From Cyclobacterium sp. SYSU L10401 (GTDB lineage: Bacteria; Bacteroidota; Bacteroidia; Cytophagales; Cyclobacteriaceae): a stretch of DNA of 64,000 bases. Every line of letters begins with the position of its first letter. Position 1 is the stretch's first letter. The notes below the pieces were generated by a model. It did not search any database and was not told where the DNA came from. It saw only the letters and a list, made by a program, of their open reading frames with translations. The stretch is from assembly GCF_010993705.1 (NCBI RefSeq), contig NZ_WOFO01000003.1, positions 617,734 to 681,733 on the forward strand, given 5' to 3'. The position numbers and the translations under genes are program-made. This document shows positions 27,362-35,923 of this stretch, in pieces.

Positions 27362-29893
27362 TTACTCGGGTTTTAATTTAATTTTGACCTCTACCATCCC
27401 GCCAAATGCTTGCAGTGCATTGTATAGGCGGGGATTGGCTCCTGTGCCGCCTGCATTGTTTAAAATCCAAACCCCAATTTTATCATCAAGATTGGTCTTA
27501 TGTCTACTGAAATCAATCGCTCTTGGAACTTCTTGGTCAGCATTCCATGTATAGGTTTTTCCTTCTACACTGGGCATGGCCTGTTTCTTGAAACCGTAAA
27601 ATCTAACGGTATACGATTCATGGTTATCTTCCTTTTTGAACGTGGCATTAAGCCAATTTGTAAAGCAATAAGTAGAACAAGGGTTTTCAATTATTTCTAC
27701 GGTAAGCGGCAAATGTAAAATCTCATAATGCTCATCATTGACCACTTTAATATCCCCCTCAGCAGTCGCATAGTAGGAATAATCATTCTTTCCTTTTGGA
27801 GAAAGTGACACCCGAACCGTTATTTGATCGATTCCTTCCTCGATTTCCTCATCCAGTGCCTGATAGGTAATTTGGGGGGTTTGGGTATTTGCTTCACTAA
27901 GAAATCCATCAAAAAGCCCATGCTTACCCGTGGTACTCCATTCGTATTTGTAATCAAAGACCTCAGGTTGGTGAAAGGTATCCCCATTGGCCCATTCGAC
28001 ATGTAGGCGAACCTGATCTTTTTTTCTGCCAACCAACGATAATCCATCCGGTTTAACAACCAATTCGGCTGGCTTTACCGTTACCACTGCTTCTGTGCTT
28101 CCTACCTTGTCCAGCCGCTCTCCTTGCTTGAGATACGCTTCCACATAAATCGTGTCCACCGCATCGTCAGGAAGTTGCGCGGCGGACTTATTGGAGCGAT
28201 AATTAACGGTCTTCTGTCCGTTTTCAAATGTTATCCCCTCATTCCCTAAAGCATCTTTTAGAAATCCGTATTGCCCGCTGGTCCGCCATTTGAACAACAA
28301 TGCCTGGCCATCCGAAAAACCCGACTGGCTGGATACGGTAAAGGGTGTATCTTTAAAGGTCAATACGGAGGTTTCATTGGGAGATAGCTTGATATCGTGC
28401 TCAATGGCTTTGACCACAAATTCTTCCAGGGTATTGCTGACGCCTATCTCCCCTGCCAATTTTGCCATATCCACGGCTTTTAAGGTTAAATCAATGACCT
28501 TTAGTACTTTCAAATATTTTGATACCTTTTTTTCATTGAGATAATCCCGGTCCAGCTCTATCCAATTCTGGGTGGGTTGATTGGCATAGCGATCCACCAC
28601 CTTTTTTACGATTTGTTCCTGAAAATATCCTCCCCCCAGATCCACCACCAGGTATTTCATGGTTTCAGTACCAGCACTTTTCCAATTGCCATTCACGAGC
28701 ATATCCCAGAGATTCGGGTATTTGGCATAAAGGTATTTTACTGCTTCAATAATGACTTCATCACGGAAATAATCTGCATCAAACTCACTGGTCAGCTCAC
28801 CAAATACCTCTCCCATGATGGGAAGTACAAAGTCAAAAGCAAATTGGCGGAGCATCAGATCCCGGAAGGCATCCTTTTCGGTCGCTGTCAGGGTATAATT
28901 TGCCGTACCACGGAAACTTGGCCCGATCAACCGTACTTTATATCGGGTTTCCTTTTCGCCGGGACCCAACGTTATAGGTATAGGTTCAGTTTCCACCATG
29001 GCATAATCCATCCCCTTTCCCGAAACCCAGTCTGCTATGGTGCCCATGGTACCCCCAAACGCTGCGGTGCCGGTAACACTTACATCTTGGTCAGCTACGT
29101 CGTTTCCCCTGATATTTTCCTTTACAATCTGTAAGGTGTTTTCTTCGTCTTCCTTATTTATGAAAGCATGCTTGTAAATAAAAGCCTTGGCCAATCTTCT
29201 GTAATAGTTTTGTATTTTAATGGTCTGGGGATCGTTTTCGTAAACCTGTATTCCACTCGCTTTTCCGGTACGGTCTACGTTGATCTGCCGGCTTCTGATA
29301 TCAATCAGATCGGCATCTTTTTCGAATGCCTGCGTAAGGCCCTCCAAGGCATCCTGAAAAAGTCCCTTTTCCAAAAAATAGGGGTCAGACCCGGCAAGTC
29401 CCTTGATCTGAGTTTTGAATTCGGCAATCTCTCCGACTTTATCCATGCTTTGAAAAAATTCCTGCTGGACTTGTTCAGGGAAATACCACATTCCCAATCC
29501 CATATAGGCCAATGCCTCCGAAGTGGACATGAAATCGATGGTTTTATGATTGGCACTGATCAGCCCCATCATCACCAAATTCTCCTCTTTATCGAATACA
29601 TAGGCAATTCTGGAAACTCCCGGAGGCAAAACAACTTTTGAATTACCGGTTGGATCGATGGAAAAATCCATTAATCCGGTGGAAACAATTCCCCCTGATA
29701 GATCCAACCCTTCAGGAATCAGGATGTTTACATCCACGGTGGGAAGATCAGTATCCTCGCCGCCTTCATCCGGAACGGGATCTTCTACACCGGGGTTTTG
29801 ACTTATTGGTTGGGTAGGCTCCTCGGTCTCCTTACATGAGTTAAAGACCAGCAGCAGTACCAGCAGCATTAAAAGAGCAGATGATAATTTCAT
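27362..29893 (-). CDS. Large lipoprotein of unknown function
   Basis: The 843-residue protein has a signal peptide ending in the lipobox-like LVFNSC (Cys about 20), followed by an acidic Pro/Glu/Gly tether, as in surface lipoproteins of Bacteroidota. I do not recognise its family. The N-terminal part (to about 180) includes MGLGMWYFPEQ, the middle (about 180-480) is mainly helical, and the part from about 500 contains two or three Ig-like beta units (KWRTSGQYGFLKD and EWSTTGKHGLFDG occupy equivalent places). It stands alone, flanked by two direct repeat copies, which makes a mobile or recombinationally acquired history possible. No sign of a T9SS domain was seen. Confidence 0.8.
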   Translation of the reverse strand: MKLSSALLMLLVLLLVFNSCKETEEPTQPISQNPGVEDPVPDEGGEDTDLPTVDVNILIPEGLDLSGGIVSTGLMDFSIDPTGNSKVVLPPGVSRIAYVFDKEENLVMMGLISANHKTIDFMSTSEALAYMGLGMWYFPEQVQQEFFQSMDKVGEIAEFKTQIKGLAGSDPYFLEKGLFQDALEGLTQAFEKDADLIDIRSRQINVDRTGKASGIQVYENDPQTIKIQNYYRRLAKAFIYKHAFINKEDEENTLQIVKENIRGNDVADQDVSVTGTAAFGGTMGTIADWVSGKGMDYAMVETEPIPITLGPGEKETRYKVRLIGPSFRGTANYTLTATEKDAFRDLMLRQFAFDFVLPIMGEVFGELTSEFDADYFRDEVIIEAVKYLYAKYPNLWDMLVNGNWKSAGTETMKYLVVDLGGGYFQEQIVKKVVDRYANQPTQNWIELDRDYLNEKKVSKYLKVLKVIDLTLKAVDMAKLAGEIGVSNTLEEFVVKAIEHDIKLSPNETSVLTFKDTPFTVSSQSGFSDGQALLFKWRTSGQYGFLKDALGNEGITFENGQKTVNYRSNKSAAQLPDDAVDTIYVEAYLKQGERLDKVGSTEAVVTVKPAELVVKPDGLSLVGRKKDQVRLHVEWANGDTFHQPEVFDYKYEWSTTGKHGLFDGFLSEANTQTPQITYQALDEEIEEGIDQITVRVSLSPKGKNDYSYYATAEGDIKVVNDEHYEILHLPLTVEIIENPCSTYCFTNWLNATFKKEDNHESYTVRFYGFKKQAMPSVEGKTYTWNADQEVPRAIDFSRHKTNLDDKIGVWILNNAGGTGANPRLYNALQAFGGMVEVKIKLKPE

Positions 29894-30001
29894 AATTGTA
29901 CCAAATTAGGATGTTACCTATACATCGGAAAGAAAGTAAAAAGTCACCAATAAATTTAAACTTTATTTTTTCAATAAATACCAATAGGTCCGCAAACTTT
30001 T

Positions 30002-30312
30002 TGTAAGGTTAAGAAAAAGAACCGCATAAAGCACTTAAGGGCATATTAGAGGGGTTTGAGATGGAAAAACATCCTTCCCTCGCTTTACTAGAGGCTATTG
30101 TATAAAAAATAGGCAGCAAAAAATATTATTAAAAAAGTCTTATGTGTCCTTATGTGGTTAAAAAAAGACCATATAAGGCACAGAAGGGCATAAAAATGGA
30201 ACCTGCAGCAAAGCAATGATTCTCCCCTTAGTTTAAAAATCAGTATAGTACAGACTCCGTATTAAAAATAATCCTATGTGTTCTCATGTGTCTTATATGG
30301 TTCAAAAAAAGA
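30002..30312 (+). repeat. Dispersed intergenic hairpin repeat, copy C
   Basis: This is the second long copy, colinear with copy B over about 310 bases: GGTT-loop-AACCGCATAAAGCACTTAAG, TATTAGAGGGG, ATAGGCAGCAAA, TCTTATGTGTCCTTATGTGG, AACCTGCAGCAAAG, and a last CATGTGTCTTATATGGTT block. It lies upstream of the 29893-27362 lipoprotein gene. The rest of 29894-30446 holds no gene. Confidence 0.8.
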
Positions 30313-30446
30313 TTGTCATTTCAGACCTGAAAAATAAATTCTTAGGCAACCATTATCCATTCGATTAATCTTTTATTCCATTAAAGTTGAAAGGTTTAGG
30401 TAAATTGGCCATTAAATATTCTATCGTCATATAAAACCCGAAAAAC

Positions 30447-31385
30447 ATGCCATTAATAAAAGGCTGTGAGAATTATCCTTGGATTAATTTTTTGCAAGCA
30501 GGAAAAATTTTGATCCTGTTGGTTGTAGTGCTGCCTGGGTTATACAATCTCTCTTTGGCCCAAGAAAACACTGTCAGGCTCGTAGAAGATGGCGGCACTG
30601 GGTCCTATCCTGCCATCATGGAGCAAGCCCCTTCATTACCCACTCACACCGTATTTAGACCTCGGAATCTGAGTGAATTTGGCGAAAATGAAAAATTGCC
30701 CATCATCGCCTGGGGAAATGGAGCTTGCGCCAACTCCCCCTGGGAACACGTAAATTTTTTAAGTGAAGTGGCATCCCATGGATTTCTGGTTATAGCGCTT
30801 GGGCCTATGCCCAAGGAGGGTGAGAAAGGGACCGGCAAGTCAACTTCCCCTCAAATGATAGCCGCTATCGATTGGGCAATCGCCAGTAGTGAAGATGAGA
30901 ATAGTCCCTACTATAAAAGAGTGGATACCACAAAAATTGCAGTGAGCGGCATGTCTTGTGGTGGATTACAGACCTTGGAAGTCGCGCCGGATCCAAGGGT
31001 CACTACCGTGGTGGTATGCAATAGTGGCATACTTCCGAAACCAGGTGATGGCATGCCCGGTATGCCCAGCCTGGACAAAGCACAACTCAAAAAGCTGCAC
31101 ACGCCTACCCTGTACTTGCTGGGTGGTGAAAAGGACATTGCCTATAACAATGGAATGGATGATTTCAATCGGATCGACCATGTTCCTGTGTTCGTAGGTA
31201 ATATGAATGTGGGTCATGGCGGCACCTATGCCCGTACGCATGGTGGTGAGTTTGCCAGGGTAGCAACAGCCTGGTACAAGTGGCAGTTAAAAGGAGACCT
31301 GGATGCAGGGACGTTGTTTTCAGGAGATCCCAGCGGCCTTGCTCAATCCCGGGAATGGACAGTACAAAAAAAGAACATTCCCTGA
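30447..31385 (+). CDS. Secreted alpha/beta hydrolase (dienelactone hydrolase/lipase-like)
   Basis: The 312-residue protein begins with a basic stretch and a hydrophobic segment (ILILLVVVLPGLYNLSLAQ) that looks like a signal peptide. The alpha/beta-hydrolase core shows the nucleophile elbow G-M-S-C-G with S170, the oxyanion-region text PIIAWGNGAC, a conserved TLYLLGGEKDIAYNN segment and a late HGGT that supplies a plausible catalytic His. It is therefore a periplasmic or extracellular esterase or lipase of unknown substrate. A degraded GH53 fragment follows directly, so the gene may once have belonged to a carbohydrate-use cluster. Confidence 0.82.
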   Translation: MPLIKGCENYPWINFLQAGKILILLVVVLPGLYNLSLAQENTVRLVEDGGTGSYPAIMEQAPSLPTHTVFRPRNLSEFGENEKLPIIAWGNGACANSPWEHVNFLSEVASHGFLVIALGPMPKEGEKGTGKSTSPQMIAAIDWAIASSEDENSPYYKRVDTTKIAVSGMSCGGLQTLEVAPDPRVTTVVVCNSGILPKPGDGMPGMPSLDKAQLKKLHTPTLYLLGGEKDIAYNNGMDDFNRIDHVPVFVGNMNVGHGGTYARTHGGEFARVATAWYKWQLKGDLDAGTLFSGDPSGLAQSREWTVQKKNIP

Positions 31386-31395
31386 AATGGTGTAG

Positions 31396-31608
31396 ATTGG
31401 TTATGAAATCCACAGCGGGATTTTATGGCCTGAAGGAAAAATGGAAGGAGAGGCATCAGGATCTTTTGATGAGTTGCTTAAGCGCGCCAGTGAAGCAGTG
31501 AGAGATGTTGACCCGGAGATCAATATTATGGTCCATAGGGTACTTGAGCAAGTGATAAATGGAAATATCAAAAAATATGGGGTGGTCGTACTCAATCGAA
31601 GGGTGTAA
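31396..31608 (+). pseudogene. Remnant of a GH53 arabinogalactan endo-beta-1,4-galactanase gene
   Basis: The frame begins immediately after a TAG at 31393-31395 and reads IGYEIHSGILWPEGKMEG, then LLKRASEAVRDVDPEINIMV, and closes at a TAA at 31606-31608. This matches the GH53 acid/base region, whose usual form is IGNE-x-x-x-G-x-LWPxG followed by a helix ending AVRxxxPxxKIMxH. The usual Asn before the acid/base Glu is Tyr here. Both the N-terminal half and the C-terminal nucleophile region are missing, so the fragment is a remnant of about 70 codons. Confidence 0.65.
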
Positions 31609-31721
31609 GATACGGCTAATTGCCCCCATTTCCCTACCCGCTTTCAGATGATAAGAAAAAATCGTTTATTTGTTTTTTGATAATCAAGAAATCCACCTTC
31701 AATAAATCAAACGCTTACTAC

Positions 31722-32351
31722 ATGAAAAAGATACCACAGATTGTAATGGCCTTGCTCCTGTTTGCGACTTTCAGTTGCAATAATGCCAAAAAAGGAGAAG
31801 AAACCGAAACACAGGCAAGTGCAGAGAGCTTCGAGTTGGTCAGAGATTCGACCAAAGTCAGCTTTGTGGCCTATAAAACCACCGATAAAGTTCCTGTTGG
31901 CGGGGAATTTACCAATATCAACATCTCTGATTTTGGATCCGGAGACACCGCTTTGGAAGCCATGGATGGTACGGAATTCAGTATTCCGGTCAGCAGTTTG
32001 TTTACCAACGATCCCACTGGGACCAGGGACCCAAAAATCCTGGAATTTTTCTTCGGTGCCCTGGAGAATACCGAGCTGATTTCCGGGGTATTTAAAGTTG
32101 GGGCGGATAAGCAATGTGCCATTGATGTAACGCTAAACGGACAAACCGAGACCATCCCACTGACCTACACCACCGAAAACGATACCAAATTTGTTTTTGA
32201 CGGGGTCATGGACCTGGCCAACTGGGATGCCCTGGGAGCAGTAGCATCTATTAATAAAGCTTGCGAGGCCTTACATACCGGATCAGATGGTGTAAGTAAA
32301 ACCTGGAGCGAAGTGGCTGTACACGCAGAAGTGTTGCTGGCTAAATTGTAA
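31722..32351 (+). CDS. YceI-family lipoprotein
   Basis: The 209-residue product starts at the ATG at 31722 because the signal peptide MKKIPQIVMALLLFATFSC begins there; a longer frame upstream adds only an unlikely N-terminus. The Cys after FATFS is a good lipobox. The rest is a YceI-like beta-barrel domain (SFVAYKTTDKVPVGGEFTN, then FSIPVSSLFTNDPTGTRD). YceI proteins bind isoprenoid-type ligands in the periplasm; the ligand here is unknown. A strong terminator follows directly. Confidence 0.87.
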   Translation: MKKIPQIVMALLLFATFSCNNAKKGEETETQASAESFELVRDSTKVSFVAYKTTDKVPVGGEFTNINISDFGSGDTALEAMDGTEFSIPVSSLFTNDPTGTRDPKILEFFFGALENTELISGVFKVGADKQCAIDVTLNGQTETIPLTYTTENDTKFVFDGVMDLANWDALGAVASINKACEALHTGSDGVSKTWSEVAVHAEVLLAKL

Positions 32352-32370
32352 TGCTTCATTCCAACCAAAG

Positions 32371-32410
32371 AAAGCCCCTACAGGAATAATTTTCCTACAG
32401 GGGCTTTTTA
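32371..32410. terminator. Bidirectional terminator between the YceI gene and the 32413 ORF
   Basis: AAAGCCCCT (32371-32379) pairs with AGGGGCTTT (32399-32407), and AGGAA/TTCCT extends the stem inward. A T run follows on the plus strand and an A-rich flank gives a T run on the minus strand, so it can serve both converging genes. Confidence 0.85.
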
Positions 32411-32412
32411 TT

Positions 32413-32646
32413 TTAAGGATAAATAATCAGCCTCTTACTCCAGCGCAGTTCCCCGTATAGTTGGCCTGCCGTCAGGGCAACAAATTGCAGTCGGGCTATT
32501 ACCCTTTTCAGTGCCCCTACACCAAAGCCTTTCCCTGCAAATACGTATTTTTTTGAAGAAATAATTGGCATTACCGGCTGTCCGTTTCCTTCATCCACCA
32601 GGAAAGCCTTCTGGGAAACCTGCTTGACTTGGAGGGAAAAGGACAT
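32413..32646 (-). CDS. Small hypothetical protein
   Basis: This 77-residue reading frame ends 3 bases from the strong terminator at 32371-32410, in convergent orientation to the YceI gene, which supports its being a real gene. The product (with QPVMPIISSKKYVFAGKGFG and a basic C-terminal half) has no recognised domain or signal peptide. Spurious origin cannot be excluded. Confidence 0.4.
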   Translation of the reverse strand: MSFSLQVKQVSQKAFLVDEGNGQPVMPIISSKKYVFAGKGFGVGALKRVIARLQFVALTAGQLYGELRWSKRLIIYP

Positions 32647-32835
32647 TTGAATGGTGGAAACTATAAAGATTAGAAGCGCATTATTTGCACCAGTACCCGG
32701 CCGGAAAGGATGGTCTGTCCTGAAGTAAATCGAAGCTAATCAAATAATTATGACATTATTTGAGGCCTCCGCATCCGGTATCCGGGAAGGAATTGAGGTG
32801 TATTCCGCCGTAGCGGCCTTATGAACTTTTTCCCA

Positions 32836-32863
32836 TTGGTAATAAATTTTTTCTTTACTTTTG
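32836..32863 (+). promoter_or_regulatory. Bacteroidota-type promoter of ktrB
   Basis: TTG at 32836-32838 and TACTTTTG at 32856-32863 are separated by 17 bases. The ktrB start lies about 90 bases downstream. The promoter looks intact although the gene is broken. Confidence 0.5.
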
Positions 32864-32953
32864 GCGCAGTGCAAGGAGAATAGATCTGGCCAGGGGCCAA
32901 AAAATGAACCTGCGGTCGTAAGTATTCCGGACGGCATAGAAAATTTTAGCGAA

Positions 32954-34695
32954 TGAATTTACAAATACTACACCGGCTTGCCTTATAGACCAGCATATTT
33001 GGAATCATAGCCTTTATTTCTGATTTTGGATATACACAAAGTGATCGATCTCAACAGTTACTTGATGGGTTTTATTTTGTAGTCCTTGGAATCGGTATCG
33101 TTTCCACCTTGACTAGATACCTTTACAACAAGTCCCTGATCAAAAGAAAAGTATTTGTTTTTGATTTTTTGTCGGTTTGTTTTACGTTATGGGTTTTTTA
33201 CTTGTTTTTATTTGTAGGCGTTCCCTTTGAGACAGACTTGTTGCTGGAAAACCCCATCTGGGTTAGAATTGCTGTGCTATTTACCTTTATCCGGGAATTT
33301 TCCGAAGTGAAGTTAAATTATAAAAGAACGGTACTAAATCCCGCACAGCTTTTTGTTGCGAGTTTTCTACTCATTATTTTATTGGGAACCTTTCTCCTCA
33401 TGTTGCCTAAAGCCACCCATGAGGGCATTTCCTTTATTGATGCCTTGTTTACTTCTACCAGTGCAGTATGTGTGACTGGCCTTATTGTAGTGGATACGGG
33501 CAGCTATTTTACGGAATTTGGTCAAATCATCCTGATGTTCCTTATCCAGATCGGGGGCTTGGGAATCCTGACTTTCGCCAGCTATTTCGGCTATTTTTTT
33601 AAAGGTGGTTCTACCTACGAAAACCAACTTGCGCTTACCGATATCACCAGTTCAAAAACGATTGGCGAAGTCTTCTCTACCCTAAAATACATTATCCTGA
33701 TTACCTTCAGTATTGAATTGGTTTCTGGAATACTGATTTACAGTAGTTTAAATGCAGATCATTTTCCCTCTCAGTATGAGCGGATTTTTTTCTCTGTTTT
33801 CCACGCTATTTCTGCCTTCTGCAATGCCGGATTTTCTACTTTGCCAAATAGCCTTTACGAAAGTGATTTCAAATTCAACTACATGCTCCAGTTAACGGTA
33901 ATCGGCACCTTTGTTTTGGGGGGACTTGGTTTTCCGATAGTTGCAAACACAATAAATTACCTTAAATACCGGGTAAGAAAGTTGTTTTCTTTTGGAAAAA
34001 ACCGCTGGGGGTACCGCCCCTGGATATTGAACCTGAACAGTCGTATCACTTTGATTACCACTTTTTCTATCACTGCTGTCGCTTTTGTTGGTTTTTATTT
34101 ATTGGAGTACAACAATGCCCTATCCTAGCATCAGGGCTTCGGAAAGCTGGTTACCGCACTTTTTGGAGCTACTACCCCACGAACCGCAGGATTTAACTCA
34201 ATCGATACCGCCTCCATGCTTTTTCCCACCACCATGATGGTATTTTTGCTGATGTGGATTGGAGCATCCCCCGCCTCTACAGGAGGTGGGATCAAGACCA
34301 GTACATTTGCCATCGCAACATTAAACATGCTGAGTTTGGCCAAGGGCAAAGATCGGATGGAAGTTTTCGGAAGGGAAATCGCTGCCATTTCTGTCAGGCG
34401 GGCTTTTGCCGTTATATCGCTTTCGCTGATAGTCATAGGCCTGGGCATCATGGCCATATCCTTATTTGAAAAGGATAAAAACCTGATGGATATCGGATTT
34501 GAATGCTTCTCCGCCTACAGTACGGTTGGCCTGAGCCTGGGTATCACTGCAGACCTGGCCAATGAAAGTAGATTAATAATTACAGCCATCATGTTTGTGG
34601 GCAGGGTAAGCATGCTGACCATCATCATTGCGGTATTCCGGAAAGTAAAAAGTAAAAACTACCGGTATCCCACAGAAAAACTAACCATTAACTAA
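32954..34695 (+). pseudogene. ktrB: Broken ktrB/TrkH-family potassium channel subunit
   Basis: A nearly full KtrB/TrkH protein can be read, but with several lesions. The ATG at 32954 begins MNLQILHRLAL and hits TAG at 32987-32989; a frame change near 32998 is then needed to reach the main frame, which runs GIIAFISDFG onward. That frame holds filter loops 1 and 2 (AVCVTGL and CNAGFSTL) and ends at TAG 34126-34128. The same frame continues at once with HQGFGKLVTALFGATTPRTAGF and reaches loops 3 and 4 (TTPRTAGF and YSTVGLSLG) before the TAA at 34693-34695. Each lesion alone would stop a functional membrane protein of ~580 residues. The partner ktrA follows and is intact. Sequencing errors could explain part of this. 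Confidence 0.8.
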
Positions 34696-34715
34696 AAAGA
34701 ACAGATGAAATCGAC

Positions 34716-34764
34716 ACGATTAAAATCATCATTAAACACACAGGGCAACGATGATTTTAATCGT
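34716..34764. repeat. 15-bp perfect inverted repeat between ktrB and ktrA
   Basis: ACGATTAAAATCATC (34716-34730) pairs with GATGATTTTAATCGT (34750-34764) across a 19-base loop. It lies 20 bases after the end of the ktrB remnant and could be a protein-binding site or a terminator-like hairpin, although no T run follows. Confidence 0.6.
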
Positions 34765-34780
34765 CAAAGATTCCATCTGA

Positions 34781-34924
34781 CCATTAAAAATCAAATTATA
34801 AACAGATGAAATCGAGCATGACGCAATCGTCACACAGAGGGATGATTATTATTGCGAGATTCTCCCGATTAAGGATCGGGACAGGCTATGTGGCCATTAA
34901 AAATCAATTATAAACACATGAAAT
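34781..34924 (+). repeat. Direct repeat spanning the ktrA start
   Basis: CCATTAAAAATCAAATTATA at 34781 and CCATTAAAAATCAATTATAA at 34894 are followed by AACAGATGAAAT and ACACATGAAAT respectively. The ktrA translation start region is thus duplicated 113 bases upstream, where it leads into no open frame. A weaker third copy (AAGAACAGATGAAATC) lies near 34697-34712. Confidence 0.6.
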
Positions 34925-35616
34925 ATCTTATCGTAGGATTGGGAAATTTCGGTGCCTCGCTGGCCCAAAAACTCACCGCACAAGGAAATGAAGTCATCGG
35001 AATAGACACCCGGATGGAAAAGGTGGATTTGTACAAGGAAAAAATATCCCATACCATTCGTATGGACGCAACGGATGAGTTTACGGTGAGCGGCTTGCCG
35101 TTAGAGGATACTGATGTGGTTATTGTAGCCATAGGAGAAGATCAGGGATCCAATATCATGACCACCGCCCTCTTTAAAAACCTGCAGGTAAAACGCCTGA
35201 TCAGCAGGGCCATCAACAGCCTTCATGAGAAAGTGTTGGTGGCCATTGGGGTAGACGAAATCGTGCATCCCGAAGAAGAAACTGCCGAACGCTGGGCAAA
35301 AAAGTTATGCCTAAACAATGTGGTGGACTCTTTCGAAATAAGTGATGATTTCAGCATCATTGAAGCCAAGGTTCCAAAAGATTGTATCGGTAAGACCATA
35401 CGGGAAGTAGGCTTCCGCCTCAAATACAACCTGCTCGTCCTTACCATTATGAAAAAAACCGAAGTGAAAAGCATATTGGGGAAAAGCCGGACAGAAATGA
35501 GAATACAAGGAATAGCTACCCCAGATCAAAACCTGGAAGCATCGGATATTTTGGTATTATACGGTGCCAACAATGACCTCCAGGATTTCCTGAAACAAAA
35601 AGGAAACGATAGCTAG
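34918..35616 (+). CDS. ktrA: KtrA/TrkA-family potassium uptake regulatory subunit (RCK)
   Basis: The 232-residue protein is a cytoplasmic RCK subunit that gates KtrB-type channels in response to nucleotides. The N-terminal Rossmann fold begins at once with YLIVGLGNFGASLAQKL and continues with EVIGID; the C-terminal TrkA_C domain runs from about residue 140 (FSIIEAKVPKDCIGKTIRE). The ATG at 34918 places the glycine-rich loop right at the N-terminus, as in the family. The channel partner directly upstream is broken, so this subunit may be orphaned or serve another channel. Confidence 0.92.
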   Translation: MKYLIVGLGNFGASLAQKLTAQGNEVIGIDTRMEKVDLYKEKISHTIRMDATDEFTVSGLPLEDTDVVIVAIGEDQGSNIMTTALFKNLQVKRLISRAINSLHEKVLVAIGVDEIVHPEEETAERWAKKLCLNNVVDSFEISDDFSIIEAKVPKDCIGKTIREVGFRLKYNLLVLTIMKKTEVKSILGKSRTEMRIQGIATPDQNLEASDILVLYGANNDLQDFLKQKGNDS

Positions 35617-35714
35617 GGTCTGCTGAAAAACCCATGCCAAATATCCCCCATTTAGCCCCCCATAAAAAAATAAAAACCCTCCCCTATTGATGTACAATAA
35701 GAAAGGGTTTTAAC

Positions 35715-35806
35715 TGGTAGAGAGTGGGGGATTCGAACCCCCGGTACGCTGTTAGGCGTACGACAGTTTAGCAAACTGCTGGTTTAAGCCACTCACCCAA
35801 CTCTCT
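35715..35806 (-). tRNA. tRNA-Ser (anticodon GCU)
   Basis: On the minus strand AGAGAGT (5' acceptor) pairs with ACTCTCT, followed by discriminator A and an encoded CCA. The D-arm is GGTGAGTGGCTTAAACC, the anticodon loop TTTGCTAA gives GCU, a long variable arm (GTACGCCTAACAGCGTAC) marks a class II tRNA, and the T-loop TTCGAAT lies between GGGGG and CCCCC. These features together fix tRNA-Ser reading AGC/AGU. Confidence 0.96.
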
Positions 35807-35815
35807 ATTTTGATG

Positions 35816-35848
35816 CAAATATAATCGAATATTTTCCATTTAAACAAA
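35816..35848 (-). promoter_or_regulatory. Promoter of tRNA-Ser
   Basis: On the minus strand TTTG (35845-35848) and TATATTTG (35816-35823) are separated by 21 bases. The -7 element lies 9 bases ahead of the tRNA 5' end. Confidence 0.65.
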
Positions 35849-35923
35849 ATCAACGGACCAAATAATTGGTGATTTTTGGTTTAAAAAGCGTTCTTTCCGG
35901 TAAGGTTCTGTGAACCATTAGGA

